DNA from: Anthopleura xanthogrammica
Taxonomy: Eukaryota; Cnidaria; Anthozoa; Actiniaria; Actiniidae
Direction: 5' to 3'
NCBI GenBank assembly: GCA_964019055.1
Contig: OZ025217.1
Location: 1,824,501 to 1,888,500, forward strand
Length of the DNA stretch: 64,000 nucleotides
Below the pieces are notes generated by a model. That model worked only from the letters and a program-made list of their open reading frames with translations. It searched no databases and was not told the origin of the DNA. This document shows, piece after piece, positions 10,520 through 20,800 of the stretch; the first letter of the stretch is position 1; each line of letters starts with the position of its first letter. The position numbers were made by a program, and so were the translations under genes.

Positions 10520-11389
10520 ATGTCTGGTGGTCAAAGTGAGCTTTCCATGCTTGAGCTTACTTCCTTCTTCAACAAAAGACATCAACAAATGTTTCATGGT
10601 TGTCGAGAACATGTGAACGCCACGGGCCAAGGAAGAGGATATTTTAGTCCAATTGATGCATCGAAATATTCCAACTTGAAAAAGCGTCCACCACATCGCC
10701 TACCAAGCCTAGGCACAGAAGATGGGTCAGAAAGTAACAGAATGGCATCTGATGAAAACTTGAACGAGAAGAAAAGTGAAAAAATCGTCAAAAGAAAAAC
10801 AGCTGAAAGAAAAAAAAGGAAAAAGAACAGTCGAAAGGTTGGCCGTAGTGATGAAACTAGTTCCAAAACGAACGAGTCGCATGAGCCAAAGATAAACGAC
10901 CAAGATACGAAAGAAACCGCTTTCCAGTCAAATGGTTTGAAAAAGAAAGGGAAAGATGTTTTTTCCTTTACTGAATCGAATGAAGAAGTTCAAGAAATCC
11001 TCGCGGAAACACCAAAAACACAGAGGAAACGAGAAAAGATGGCGGGTCAAGAAGTTGTACGATCTTCTTCTTCGTCAGGAGCAACTTACAGCCACGTCCC
11101 CGTTGCTGAAAGACCAGGCGTGAGTGGATTGACATTAAAGTCCTTCTACAGAAATCTTGCTCATCGATGTCTGGGGAATAAAGGTTTGGAACAGGAATCT
11201 AGCCCGCTTCAACGACCAGTCTATGGCCGCCGGATGACTTCCTCCTCAAGTGGCTCTGGGAACGCAGTTCGAAGGCAAGCTGTTTGTGATCCAACCGATG
11301 ACTTTTATAGAGAAAGAACACTCACTCGAATTGCATGGAAGAGACTTGGAGACGACCAACAAATCAGAAACATTTACCAAAACCTTTAG
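10520..11389 (+). CDS. Gene B: intronless basic protein, family of A and C
   Basis: A 289-residue ORF from an ATG identical in context to gene C. Blocks: 1 (residues 9-25, SMLELTSFFNKRHQQMF), 2 (57-64, PPHRLPSL), 3 (203-217, GLTLKSFYRNLAHRC) and 4 (260-278, DDFYRERTLTRIAWKRLGD, preceded by RRQAVC). Residues 84-106 are a run of Lys/Arg resembling a bipartite nuclear localisation signal. Residues 182-187 and 241-247 are Ser-rich. It is very close to gene C but lacks two in-frame segments of 3 and 11 residues that C has. There is no signal peptide or membrane segment. Function is unknown; nuclear location is inference. No canonical AATAAA lies close downstream. Confidence 0.75.
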   Translation: MSGGQSELSMLELTSFFNKRHQQMFHGCREHVNATGQGRGYFSPIDASKYSNLKKRPPHRLPSLGTEDGSESNRMASDENLNEKKSEKIVKRKTAERKKRKKNSRKVGRSDETSSKTNESHEPKINDQDTKETAFQSNGLKKKGKDVFSFTESNEEVQEILAETPKTQRKREKMAGQEVVRSSSSSGATYSHVPVAERPGVSGLTLKSFYRNLAHRCLGNKGLEQESSPLQRPVYGRRMTSSSSGSGNAVRRQAVCDPTDDFYRERTLTRIAWKRLGDDQQIRNIYQNL

Positions 11390-11534
11390 TTGGTTTTTAC
11401 TTATCCTTGATATTGCATGTATAATAATATTCACAATATCTGGACACAAATTGCATGCTGTTCATATATAGTGTTTACGCTGTATACCATATATTTTTGA
11501 ATACAATTTTGATACATATTTATACATAACAACA

Positions 11535-11872
11535 ACAAAATGGCTGGGAACAGGGTTCCTTTTGCTATGTACTCCCACTCAGTTTCTGTTTTTAAAAAGA
11601 ACAATAAGACTTATTTATTTTCTAGATTTCTTGCTAATTATACTTTAAAGATTTTATATAATTCTTAGTTCAGTCGTACATAGCTTGTGGATACGTTGTA
11701 GATAATTTCTAGTTTTGTAAAGCGCGGCGAGAAAGTTATCAATGAGCGCTCTATAGATATGCACTATTATTATCACTATCTCTTGAAGAGAGCACAGAGA
11801 AAAAATATGTTTGAATAAAATAAAATAAAAAAATTACTATTTTTAATTATTATTATGTTTATTATAGTCATA
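11535..11872 (+). mobile_element. LINE 3'-tail fragment, insertion relative to copy 2
   Basis: Copy 2 of the duplication runs straight through near 19170-19190, so about 340 bp are inserted here. The inserted segment ends with TTTGTAAAGCGCGGCGAGAA, GAGCGCTCTATAGATATGC and ATTATTATC, then A-rich repeats, the typical 3' end of CR1/L2-like retrotransposons. Confidence 0.65.
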
Positions 11873-12473
11873 AATATATGTTTAAAGTAGGTAATTTCTT
11901 TATATATACTTCAAATATTCCTAGGCATCTTTTGGTGTAAAATAAATACGATATTGAATACATAAAGACTGGAATTTTTTTTTTCTTTAACATATCGGTT
12001 CTTACTGCTGGTAAGTCGGTCTGGCTCAAAGCTTTACGAAATAATACCGCTAACCAAAGATTTGATTGCACATTATAGTTATTAGTGTAGTTAATTTCAG
12101 CTTGCCCTAGTATAGTTGCCCTTTTGAGACCGAAACACGCCCATAATAAATTAGGGCCTAAAAATAGAACCTACCAGTTCTTTCTCAGTCGTGATAAGGG
12201 GAAAAAAGATTAGAGATTAGTTATAATTCTCACACAAGAAAAAGATTAATAAACATTCAGAAAAATAGCTAATAATTTGTTTAAAAGTTGTTATAACATA
12301 TTCAAGATATAACGCGCGCTCTGATTGGTCAAAGAGCGTGTACCAATTCCCCATGGGTGCACGCTGATGTCAAAATGTCGCGTACAGTTTCATTTTCCAA
12401 TTCATTTTATCTTGTTTTTTGAGACACTTTTTACACAGCTACATACACAAAATGAGATTAAAAAATCCTGAAA

Positions 12474-12662
12474 ATGAACGAGCCTCTCGAGGGAGTTCCA
12501 AACTTTGACATAGATTTTAATTCGGAGGAGCCTTCAAGAAAGAGATTCGCCTCGTTAAGTGACGAAGAACTCAACAAATTATTGGATGAAAAGCATTCAA
12601 AGAAAACAAAAACGACAACGTTTTCATCAAGATATGTTATAAAAGGATTGGTACTTGGTTAG
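12474..12662 (+). pseudogene. N-terminal fragment of a Crypton-like (DUF3504) recombinase ORF
   Basis: A 62-residue ORF. Its middle (RKRFASLSDEELNKLLDEKH, then SKKTKTTT) resembles the start of cnidarian proteins in which an F-A-S-x-S-x-E-E/D-L-x-x-L-L-x-x-K-x-S-K-x-T segment precedes a DUF3504/Crypton tyrosine recombinase domain. The catalytic domain is missing: the frame runs directly into the fold-back at 12644 and stops. The segment (about 12260-12912) is absent from the paralogous position in copy 2. The family assignment is from memory and is moderate. Confidence 0.4.
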
Positions 12663-12912
12663 CGTGCATCCATCGAGTTTTGGGTGCACTTGGGAGGTTG
12701 CTTAAGCACTCAAGAAGCTAGAGTCGCACTCGGCTACGCCTCGTGCGACTCTTACGCTTCCTTCGTGCTTAGCAACCTCCCGCGTTGTTTCTTGCGTGAT
12801 GTCACCACTTTGTACGTGTACCGACAGCTCATCCATGTCAACTTCAAACCAATCATCTTTTCTTTTTCAACCAAAACTCGATGGATGCACGCTAACCAAG
12901 TACCAATCCTTA
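12644..12912. mobile_element. Fold-back element with 42-bp perfect arms and inner palindrome
   Basis: The outer arms (AAGGATTGGTACTTGGTTAG at the left, its complement CTAACCAAGTACCAATCCTT at the right) are identical over about 42 bp. A second palindrome inside (GGGAGGTTGCTTAAGCAC...GTGCTTAGCAACCTCCCG) surrounds a GAGTCGCAC/GTGCGACTC stem, so the element is a nested double hairpin. Confidence 0.9.
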
Positions 12913-13200
12913 ATTGTTTTTTTAAGTTTTTTTTAATGTTTTTTTTGCCGGTTTTTCGTGTGTTTTTTTCTTCTTTTTCGAAGCGGAGGAAACCAAAGAA
13001 CCTGGAGAAAAAACTCTCGAAGCACAGGACATACGACACAAAGTTCAGGAGTTAATCTTAAATAAAGCGTCCGCTTGCTTTTTGGTTGGTGTTTTTCGGG
13101 TTCTACGCCGGCATTTTCCTTACCAATATTTCATTCCAGTCCCGACTTTCATGCATATGCCAGTGTTCGACCGCTTATTAACCACACTGCATTTGATTAA

Positions 13201-13803
13201 CGTGACTGACTACTTTTGGAAGAAAAAAAACTATTTTTGGAACTACGATTTTTTAAAGTGAAATTTAATTCTGATTCCAAAGATGAAAAGAAAAATGGGG
13301 TGTCCCAAGTTCGTTTTCGAGATAATCAGCATTTAATGGATGCCTACACGCGAGTTTTTGAAGCAAAAATTGCGCCACCGGATGTGATCAGAAAAAAACA
13401 ACTCATAAGATAATAGTTATTTGCTATCATGCACAAATGCCGGCTAGTGAACCATTCTACAATACTCTACATGGATATTTTTGAACAAAAGACAAAAGAG
13501 TACATTAATTTGTCATATTTCGTCCTTTCAGTGCTCTCAAAAATCTCATAAAGACGAAGAAAGATTCCTACAAAAATCTATTTTTTCATTCGTTAGGAGA
13601 ATTGTCTTTTAGATGTAACGTACATTTTTAGATTTTTTTAAAAATTAAGCTATAAATAGTATAGAGTCCTGTACAAAATTTGAGGGTTTTGCCCTGTTTA
13701 AGTTCAAAACGTGTATCGCTCCTAAAAAAAATTTTTTGTATATTATTCAGCGGTTTTTGTGCGCGCGCACATCGTGGGCTCAAATCTAGCGTTCAAAAGG
13801 TAG
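13201..13803. mobile_element. Old TTAA-flanked MITE, copy 1
   Basis: The left end (CGTGACTGACTACTTTTGG) follows TTAA (13197-13200). The right end is eroded (ends AAAAGGTAG) and is followed by TTAA (13804-13807). The interior matches the intact relative at 14258-14893 (AAAAGAAAAATGGGGTGTCC; GCGCGCGCACATCGTGGGCT). It is present at the same place in copy 2 (20171-20800), so it inserted before the duplication. Confidence 0.8.
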
Positions 13804-14257
13804 TTAATTAATGAAAGTAATCATATCTCAGCTCCTAAAATCCTTCTTAAATCTCTCTATTCATACCAAGCAGCCCAATATACCAACTCCATTAGTTCTT
13901 TATTAAACGATTCCCTCGGGACCCCATAAATCCTTTCTAAGGATCAATTAACGGTTAGTTGATGAATCAAATAAAACAAAGAGACCACACTCGATATCAA
14001 AAGATCACAAACAAATGTAAAGATAGCGTTGTTATGGCCTATTAGAGATCTGGAGTAGTAACTTTTTGAAGGCACTTTTAGACTTGAAAACTGATCATTT
14101 TACCGCTCATTCCTAAGTCTAATCTCAAGAATACTCGGTTTCTGGAATCGAGAGTTTGTGATTCGGCATGTTTACAAGAAGGTACAGATCCATCCGCGTA
14201 ACAAGTTCTGCTTAAATTATTGGAGTGGACTGAAATATTCGTAAAGATGTTTCTTAA

Positions 14258-14893
14258 GGTGACTGACTACTTTAGCAAGGAATAATTACAAAATGTTCTT
14301 AGAAAGATATTTTACACAGAATTTAACGCTGATTCCAAAAATGAAAAGAAAAATGGGGTGTCCCGAGCTCGTTTTCGAGATAATAAATTTTGAATATGGC
14401 CATCTTGACAAGATTTCGAAAGAAAAATGGCGGAAATCAAGCTTTGCACACAAAAATTCACAACTCAAAAATTAAAGAATTTCTGGAAGCCATTTTCTCA
14501 GGACATCTACTTTAAACATTATTTTTGAAGACTCACTAAAAAAATTGAAGAAAGTTTTGAAAATAAGCTAAAACTTCAGCTTCTTGTTAGCTCAATCAAC
14601 CGAAAAGCGTACTCAAACTACAACAACAAAAACACATGAAACGCTTTTTTTATAAGTTTTAATAATTACGTTTTTCTCAAACTTTCTCAAAAGATTGATT
14701 TTTACCTTTTGTATTAGGAAATTCAAAGAAAAATATAGAGTCCCGTGCAAAATTCGGGATTTTTGCTCTGTCGAAGTTCAAAACGTGTATGGTTCCTCAA
14801 TAAAATTTTGAAGGTTGTTATGCGGTTTTAAGCAATTTTTGTGCGCGCGCACATCGTGGGCTCAAATTGAACGTTCAAAAGTAGTCAGTCACC
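14258..14893. mobile_element. Young TTAA-flanked MITE (636 bp)
   Basis: The inverted ends GGTGACTGACTAC and GTAGTCAGTCACC are flanked by TTAA (14254-14257 and 14894-14897). Copy 2 lacks it: there TTTCTTAA continues directly to TTAAATCATG near 21245-21262. The insertion therefore postdates the duplication. Confidence 0.88.
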
Positions 14894-15057
14894 TTAAATC
14901 ATGAAAAAAGTATAGAATATTCAAACTCAAAGACACAAAATTGTTCGCAAGTCGAAAAAAAAGAATATCTTCTATTATGTGTTATTTCATCAACGTCTTT
15001 TTTTCTTTCAAATTTTGTTTTTCGATCCTTTATTTTACTTTGCTATGGTATAAAATA

Positions 15058-15201
15058 AACAGATTTCCGATGGTTTAGCGTGGTATGTCCTCTTATTTAC
15101 CACGATATGATTGATATATAACGTCAAAAGTTGGTCAAAATTAGTTATGTACCCACTCGGCAACTGAGGAACATACCACGCTAATTCATCGGAAATCTGT
15201 T
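15058..15201. mobile_element. Small MITE, about 30-bp inverted ends
   Basis: The ends ACAGATTTCCGATGG...TTAGCGTGGTATGT and the complement ACATACCACGCTAATTCATC...GGAAATCTGT pair well. TAA lies on both sides, suggesting a 3-bp TWA duplication. It abuts the 15206 minisatellite units. Confidence 0.8.
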
Positions 15202-15205
15202 AAAT

Positions 15206-15435
15206 TCTTGCGCTGTTTATGTGTTGTTATCCTCGTTGCCATGGCTTTTATCGTGCCAGCCAATAGGAAAAGAGCATATTTTCGCGCTGTTTATGTGTTG
15301 TTATCCCCGTTGCCATGGCGTTTATTGTGCTAGCCAATAGGAAAAGAGCATATTTTCGCGCTGTTTATGTGATGTTATCCTCGTTGCCATGACTCTTTCC
15401 GTGCGAGCCAAAAGAAATAAAGCATCTTCCTTCTC
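15206..15435. repeat. Three units of the 74-bp minisatellite
   Basis: Three units containing GTTGCCATGGC, GCCAATAGGAAAAGAGCAT and GCGCTGTTTATGTG, similar to the arrays 5' of genes B and C. No member of the A/B/C family follows directly, so this may be the remnant of another copy. Confidence 0.85.
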
Positions 15436-15663
15436 TATTTTATTTATTCTAAAACTGAACATTACAGCTAGTCACTTAATAACAACATTTCGTTTTTGTC
15501 CTGACACATTACTTTAGTTGTTTTCTTTCCCTGGTCAAATAATACAAGAGAAATTCGCATAATACAAGACATGTAAATCTCCAATGGTTTTCTTCGTAAA
15601 CTCGACTCGTCTATGAATTTTCTGCCGAACTTCCGAGCATGCGCAGTGCGTTTTTCACTCGTG

Positions 15664-16760
15664 TCAGGTCGACCCAGTCGTTAAGATCGACTGGAGCCGT
15701 CGGGAATACCTTATTATAGGAAATTAACGCTCCATGAAATTAACACGAATTTTAAAAAAATCGCGTTAATTTGAGTCGTGTTCATTTCTTTTAATATTAA
15801 TTTCCATATCATTAATAAAGTGGAACGTTAATTTTCACGATATCAATGTCTAGTAATTTTATCTTTATCTACTTTTGACAAAATATTTATTTTAAAACTG
15901 AAAATTACAGCTAGTCACTTAATAACAACATTTCAGTTTTTGTCGGAAATTATATTTTCGTTTTTCATTCTACAAGCTCTTCATTTTCGCTTTCAGATGA
16001 GTTATCTTTGTGTCCTTCGCGTTAATTTCAATTAAATGGGAATTTTGGCTTCTCTTTCGCGTTAATTTTCTTCACTTGAAAGTATTTTTGCCCTCAATTT
16101 CTAATACTTTAATTTCGTGGCGCGCTAATTTTCTACAATAAAGTAACGACTTTGGAGCGAGTCTGATTCACCCAAATAAAAAGAAAACTGCAATGATATT
16201 AATGATTTTCTTAAAAGTAAAAAAGTTGCGTTAAGACAAAAATAAGCGGCTCTTGTTTTAAGCATCTCTCGTGTTCATTAGCTAATTAGTTAATTAATGT
16301 AAGATAGTTTTGGGCGTTGTTCTCCTGATACCGTCTTCACACGACGTAGGTTCACATGGCCATCAGGTATTATATAACAACATGTGTAGAATTGTGTTCT
16401 TTCATCGCCTATCCTAGGTGTTTTTCTTGTGTTTTTTTTTTGTTTTTTTTTAGCTTGCTATTTTGCTCCTGTTGTTTTTCCTTTAGTAAGATAGGAAAAG
16501 CGTTCCTGAGAACCCTAGTTTGTTATCTGTTGACTTATGTAACTTCATCCTGATCACATGGCAAGTCACGCGTTGCTTGGGGCCGGTTAGCATAAATTAA
16601 GCTACATGTTTCCACGAGGGATTTGGTTAGAGGGTGTAGCCACCACTGATATCGTGTTGGCTTGATCTAACTGATGACAATTGGATGAAAAAGCAACAAT
16701 AAAGAAATGATAAAGAGAAATGGAATATAGAAAGAAACTATATGGAACAACAGAGGATTT
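15664..16760. repeat. Dispersed block upstream of gene C, paralogous to 2531-4930
   Basis: Same order of landmarks as the block upstream of gene A, with one unit of the sequence expanded to five there (AAGATAGTTTTGGGCGTT near 16302). It is interrupted by a MITE at 15709-16143 and followed directly by the 74-bp array. Confidence 0.85.
15709..16143. mobile_element. 435-bp MITE with TA duplication
   Basis: The ends CCTTATTATAGGAAATTAACGC and, on the complement, CTTTATTGTAGAAAATTAGCGC are inverted repeats. TA flanks both sides (15707-15708 and 16144-16145). The empty site exists at 2575-2585, where GTCGGGAATAACGAC is uninterrupted. A TA duplication fits Tc1/mariner-type or related elements. Confidence 0.88.
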
Positions 16761-16763
16761 ATA

Positions 16764-17760
16764 ATTTCATCCCCGTTGCCATGGCTTTTATCATGCCAGT
16801 CAATAGGAAAAGAACATCTTCCTGCGCTGTTTATGTAATGCTATCCTCGTTACCATGACTCTTTTCGTGCCAGTCATTAGGAAAAGAACATCTTCCTGCG
16901 CTGTTTATGTAATGCTATCCTCGTTACCATGACTCTTTTCGTGTCGGTCATTAGGAAAAGAACATCTTCCTGCGCTGTTTATGTAATGCTATCCTCGTTA
17001 CCATGACTCTTTTCGTGCCAGTCATTAGGAAAAGAAGATCTTCCTGCGCTGTTTATGTAATGCTATCCTCGTTACCATGACTCTTTTCGTGTCAGTCATT
17101 AAGAAAAGAACATCTTCCTGCGCTGCTTATGTAATACTATCCACGTTACCATGACTCTTTTCGTGTCAGTCATTAGGAAAAGAGCATCTTCCTGCGCTGT
17201 TTATGTAATACTATCCACGTTGCCATGGCTTTTATCATGCCAGTCATTAGGAAAAGAACAGCTTCCTGCGCTGTTTATGTAATGCTATCCTCGTTACCAT
17301 GACTCTTTTCGTGTCAGTCATTAAGAAAAGAACATCTTCCTGCGCTGTTTATGTAATACTATCCACTTTGCCATGACTCTTTTCGTGCCAGTCATTAGGA
17401 AAAGAGCATCTTCCTGTGCTGTTTATGTAATACTATCCACGTTGCCATGACTCTTTTCGTGCCAGTCATTAGGAAAAGAGCATCTTCCTGCGCTGTTTAT
17501 GTAATACTATCCACTTTGCCATGACTCTTTTCGTGCCAGTCATTAGGAAAAGAGCATCTTCCTGCGCTGTTTATGTAATACTATCCACGTTGCCATGACT
17601 CTTTTCGTGCCAGTCATTAGGAAAAGAGCATCTTCCTGCGCTGTTTATGTAATACTATCCACGTTGCCATGACTCTTTTCGTGCCAGTCATTAGGAAAAG
17701 AGCATCTTCCTGCGCTTTTTATGTGATGTTATCCTCGTTACCATGAATCTTCTCTTGCTA
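16764..17760. repeat. 74-bp minisatellite, about 13 copies, upstream of gene C
   Basis: Regular 74-bp units (TCGTTACCATGACTC recurs at 16847, 16921 and so on), each with CTTTTCGTGCCAGTCATTAG, GCATCTTCCTGCGCTG and TTTATGTAAT. Most units have the CCAAT-like segment changed to CCATT/TCATT. The array ends 360 bp before the gene C start codon, mirroring the shorter array before gene B. Confidence 0.95.
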
Positions 17761-18118
17761 ACAATTCAAGAATTTCCCTCTCCTCCCGCTCTAGGGCCGG
17801 CTACCCAGGCAACCGCATTGACGAATAATTAGGGCAATAAGAGTCTAGTAATAAAGTAATCTTTTCTTCCTAATTGCAGAATTAATGTACACCATATTCA
17901 ACACACGTGTCTTAGTTTCTTCTGTCGTGTTGCCGACGGCAAAAATTCGGTACCGTGTAAGGCATGTTTGGCTTTATTGCCATGGTAACACTGGCAATAA
18001 TGTTACAACTTAGAACCCTTAAGTAGGCGGTAAAAAGCCTACTCTTTCATTTGATATCATCCTATTCTCCCTGTTAAAAGTATCCTCGATATCTAAAGAA
18101 GCAAGAACAAGGAGAGTC

Positions 18119-19030
18119 ATGTCTGGTGGTCAAAGTGAGCTTTCAATGCTTGAGCTTACTTCCTTCTTCAACGAAAGACATCAACAAATGTTTCATGGTT
18201 GTCGAGAACATGTGAACGCCACGGGCCAAGGAAGAGGATATTGTAGTCCAATTCATGCATCGAAATATTCCAACTTGAAAAAGCGTCCACCACATCGCCT
18301 ACCAAGCCTAGGCACAGAAGATGGGTCAGAAAGTAACAGCATGGCATCTGATGAAAACTTGAACGAGAAGAAAAGTGAAAAACTCGTAAAAAGAAAAACA
18401 GCTGAAAGAAAAAAAAGGAAAAAGAACAGTCGAAAGGTTGAGGAGGCTGGTCGTGGTGATGAAACGACTTCCAAAAAGAACGAGTCGCATGAGCCAAAGA
18501 TAAACGACCAAGATACGAAAGACGACTTTAAGATCTTTTCAAATGAACAAGAAGAAATCGCTTTCCAGTCAGATGGTTTGAAAAAGAAAGGGAAAGATGC
18601 GTTTTCCTTTACTGAATTGAATGAAGAAGTTCAAGAAATCCTCGCGGAAACACCAAAAACACAGAGGAAACGAGAAAAGATGGCGGGTCAAGAAGTTGTA
18701 CGATCTTCTCCTTCGTCAGGAGCAACTAACAACCACGTACCCGTTGCTGAAAGACCAGGCGTGAGTGGATTGACATTAAAGTCCTTCTACAGAAATCTTG
18801 CTCATCGATGCCTGGGGAATAAGAGTTTGGAACAGGAAACTAGCCCGCTTCAACGACCAGTCTATGGCCGCCGGATGACTTCCTCCTCAAGTGGCTCTGG
18901 GAATGCAGTTCGAAGGCAAGCTGTTTGTGATCCAACTGATGACTTTTATAGAGAAAGAACACTCACTCGAATTGCATGGAAGAGACTTGGAGACGATCAA
19001 CAAATCAGAAACATTTACCAAAACCTTTAG
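18119..19030 (+). CDS. Gene C: intronless basic protein, close paralogue of gene B
   Basis: A 303-residue ORF. Conserved blocks are at residues 9-25 (SMLELTSFFNERHQQMF), 57-64 (PPHRLPSL), about 217-231 (GLTLKSFYRNLAHRC) and about 274-292 (DDFYRERTLTRIAWKRLGD). The Lys/Arg-rich segment near residue 84-106 is kept. Compared with B it has two extra in-frame segments (EEA near 108 and about 11 residues near 135-147), and many substitutions are conservative. Both copies remain open with matching start and stop, so both are probably functional. Family and function are unknown. It follows the longest 74-bp minisatellite array. Confidence 0.75.
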   Translation: MSGGQSELSMLELTSFFNERHQQMFHGCREHVNATGQGRGYCSPIHASKYSNLKKRPPHRLPSLGTEDGSESNSMASDENLNEKKSEKLVKRKTAERKKRKKNSRKVEEAGRGDETTSKKNESHEPKINDQDTKDDFKIFSNEQEEIAFQSDGLKKKGKDAFSFTELNEEVQEILAETPKTQRKREKMAGQEVVRSSPSSGATNNHVPVAERPGVSGLTLKSFYRNLAHRCLGNKSLEQETSPLQRPVYGRRMTSSSSGSGNAVRRQAVCDPTDDFYRERTLTRIAWKRLGDDQQIRNIYQNL

Positions 19031-19416
19031 TTGGTTTCTGATTTATCTTTGATATTGCATGCAAAATATTTAAAATATCTGAACACAAATTGCATGCTGT
19101 TCGTATATAGTGTTTACGCTGTATACCATATATTTGTGAATACAATTTTGATACATATTTATACATAACAAAAAAAGAAATGGAACAATGTTTAAAGTAG
19201 GTAATTTCTTTATATATATATACTTCAAATATTCCTAGGCATCTTTTGGTGTAAAATAAATGATACGATATTGAATACATATTAAAGACTGGAAAACCAA
19301 TATTTCTTGAACGTGTCGGTTCTTACTGGCTCAAAGCTTTACGAAATAATGCCGCTAACCAATGATTTAATTGCATATTCTACCTATTGGAGTAGTTAAT
19401 TTCAGCTTGCCCTAGT

Positions 19417-19800
19417 GGGGATTTTGCACACCTTGCGTGACATTTCAAATATTGCTACTCTGGTCCAGAAAATATCATATCTAGAAAGAGCATCCTAAAA
19501 TTAGTAAATTTTGAAATTTTGAGGGAAATCAAATAAATACGAACGAAGTTATGAATTTTTAAAAGTGACCTTTTTTATAAGGAAATGTATGTGGTGGGCA
19601 ACAGCTTGCCCACCAAGACAATTTTCCATACATTTCTTTATAGAAAAGGTCATCTTTAAAAATACATAACTTCGTTCGTATTTATTTGATTTCCCTCAAC
19701 ATTTCAAAATCTACGAATTTTAGGATGCTCTTTCCAGATATGATATTTTCGGGACCAGCGAAGCAATATTTGAAATGTCACGCAAGGTGTGCAAAATCCC
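19417..19800. mobile_element. 384-bp fold-back element private to copy 2
   Basis: Arms of about 185 bp: GGGATTTTGCACACCTTGCG at the left pairs with CGCAAGGTGTGCAAAATCCC at the right. The paralogous position in copy 1 (near 12105-12115) is uninterrupted, so it inserted after the duplication. The target duplication is not clear. Confidence 0.9.
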
Positions 19801-20170
19801 TGTTGCCCTTTTGAGACCGAAACACGACCATAATAAATTAGGGCCTAAAATTAGAACCTACCAGCTCTTTCTCTGTCGTGATAAGGAAAAAACAGATTAG
19901 AGATTAGAGAGAGAGAAAGAGAGTGTTTTTTTTTTACCGGTTTTTCGTGAGTTTTTTCTTTTTCGAAGAGGAGGAAACCGAAGAACCTGAGTTAGTCCTG
20001 GGTGACTTTGCTAAGAATAGCGCTCACTTAAATAAAACGTTCGCTTGCTTTTTGGTTAGTGCTTTTCGGGTTCTACGCCAGCATTTTCCTTACCAATATT
20101 TCATTCCAGTCCCGACTTTCATGCATATGCCAGTGTTCGACCGCTTATTAACCACACTGCATTTGATTAA

Positions 20171-20800
20171 CGTGACTGACTACTTTTGGGGAAAAAAAAC
20201 TATTTTTGGAACTACGATTTTCTAAAGTGAAATTTAATTCTGATTCCGAATATGAAAAGAAAAATGGGGTGTCCCGAGCTCGTTTTCGAGATAATCAGCA
20301 TTTGATGGATGCCTACGTGCGATTTTATGAAGTATAAAAATTGCGCCACCGGATTTGATCAGAAAAAAAACTCGTAAGATACTAGTTATTTGCTATCATG
20401 CAGAAATGCCGGCTAGTGAACCATTCTACAATACTATACATGGATATTTTTGAATAAAAGACAAAAGAATACGTTAATTTGTCATATTTCGTCCTTTCAG
20501 TGCTCTCAAAAATCTCATAAAGACGAAGAAAAATTCCTACAAAAATCTACTTTTTCATGCGTTACAAAAATTAACTTTTTTTTAAAAAATTTTTATCTTC
20601 TATTAAATTGATGTAACGTAGATTTTTAGAAGTTTTTTTTGAATTAAGCTATAAATAGTATAGAGTCCTGTACAAAATTTGAGGGTTTTGCCCTGTTTAA
20701 GTTCAAAACGTGTATCGCTCCTAAAACATTTTTTGTATATTATTCAGCGGTTTTTGTGGGCGCGCACATCGTGGGCTCAAATCGAGCGTTCAAAAGGTAG
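20171..20800. mobile_element. Old TTAA-flanked MITE, copy 2
   Basis: Counterpart of 13201-13803, with TTAA at 20167-20170 and 20801-20804 and the same eroded right end. Confidence 0.8.

Larger units (their letters stand above)
9832..14965. repeat. Segmental duplication, copy 1 (contains gene B)
   Basis: From the minisatellite to about 14965 this segment aligns with about 17690-21335. It covers gene B, its 5' and 3' flanks, and a long non-coding tail that is nearly identical between copies (for example 13804-14230 against 20801-21235). This copy alone carries a LINE-tail insertion, the 12.26-12.91 kb segment and a TTAA MITE (14258-14893). It lacks any counterpart of gene D. Confidence 0.9.

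Noticed and set aside
12684..13055. 123-residue plus-strand ORF
   Set aside because: It spans the fold-back element and a T-rich tract; no recognisable domain and no counterpart in the paralogous copy.
16764..17760. CRISPR-like array of regular repeats
   Set aside because: Units are contiguous 74-bp tandem copies with no unique spacers, in a eukaryotic context.
18168..18511. Phe/Ser-rich minus-strand ORFs opposite gene C (and the like opposite B)
   Set aside because: Shadows of the Lys-rich coding strand; no independent support.
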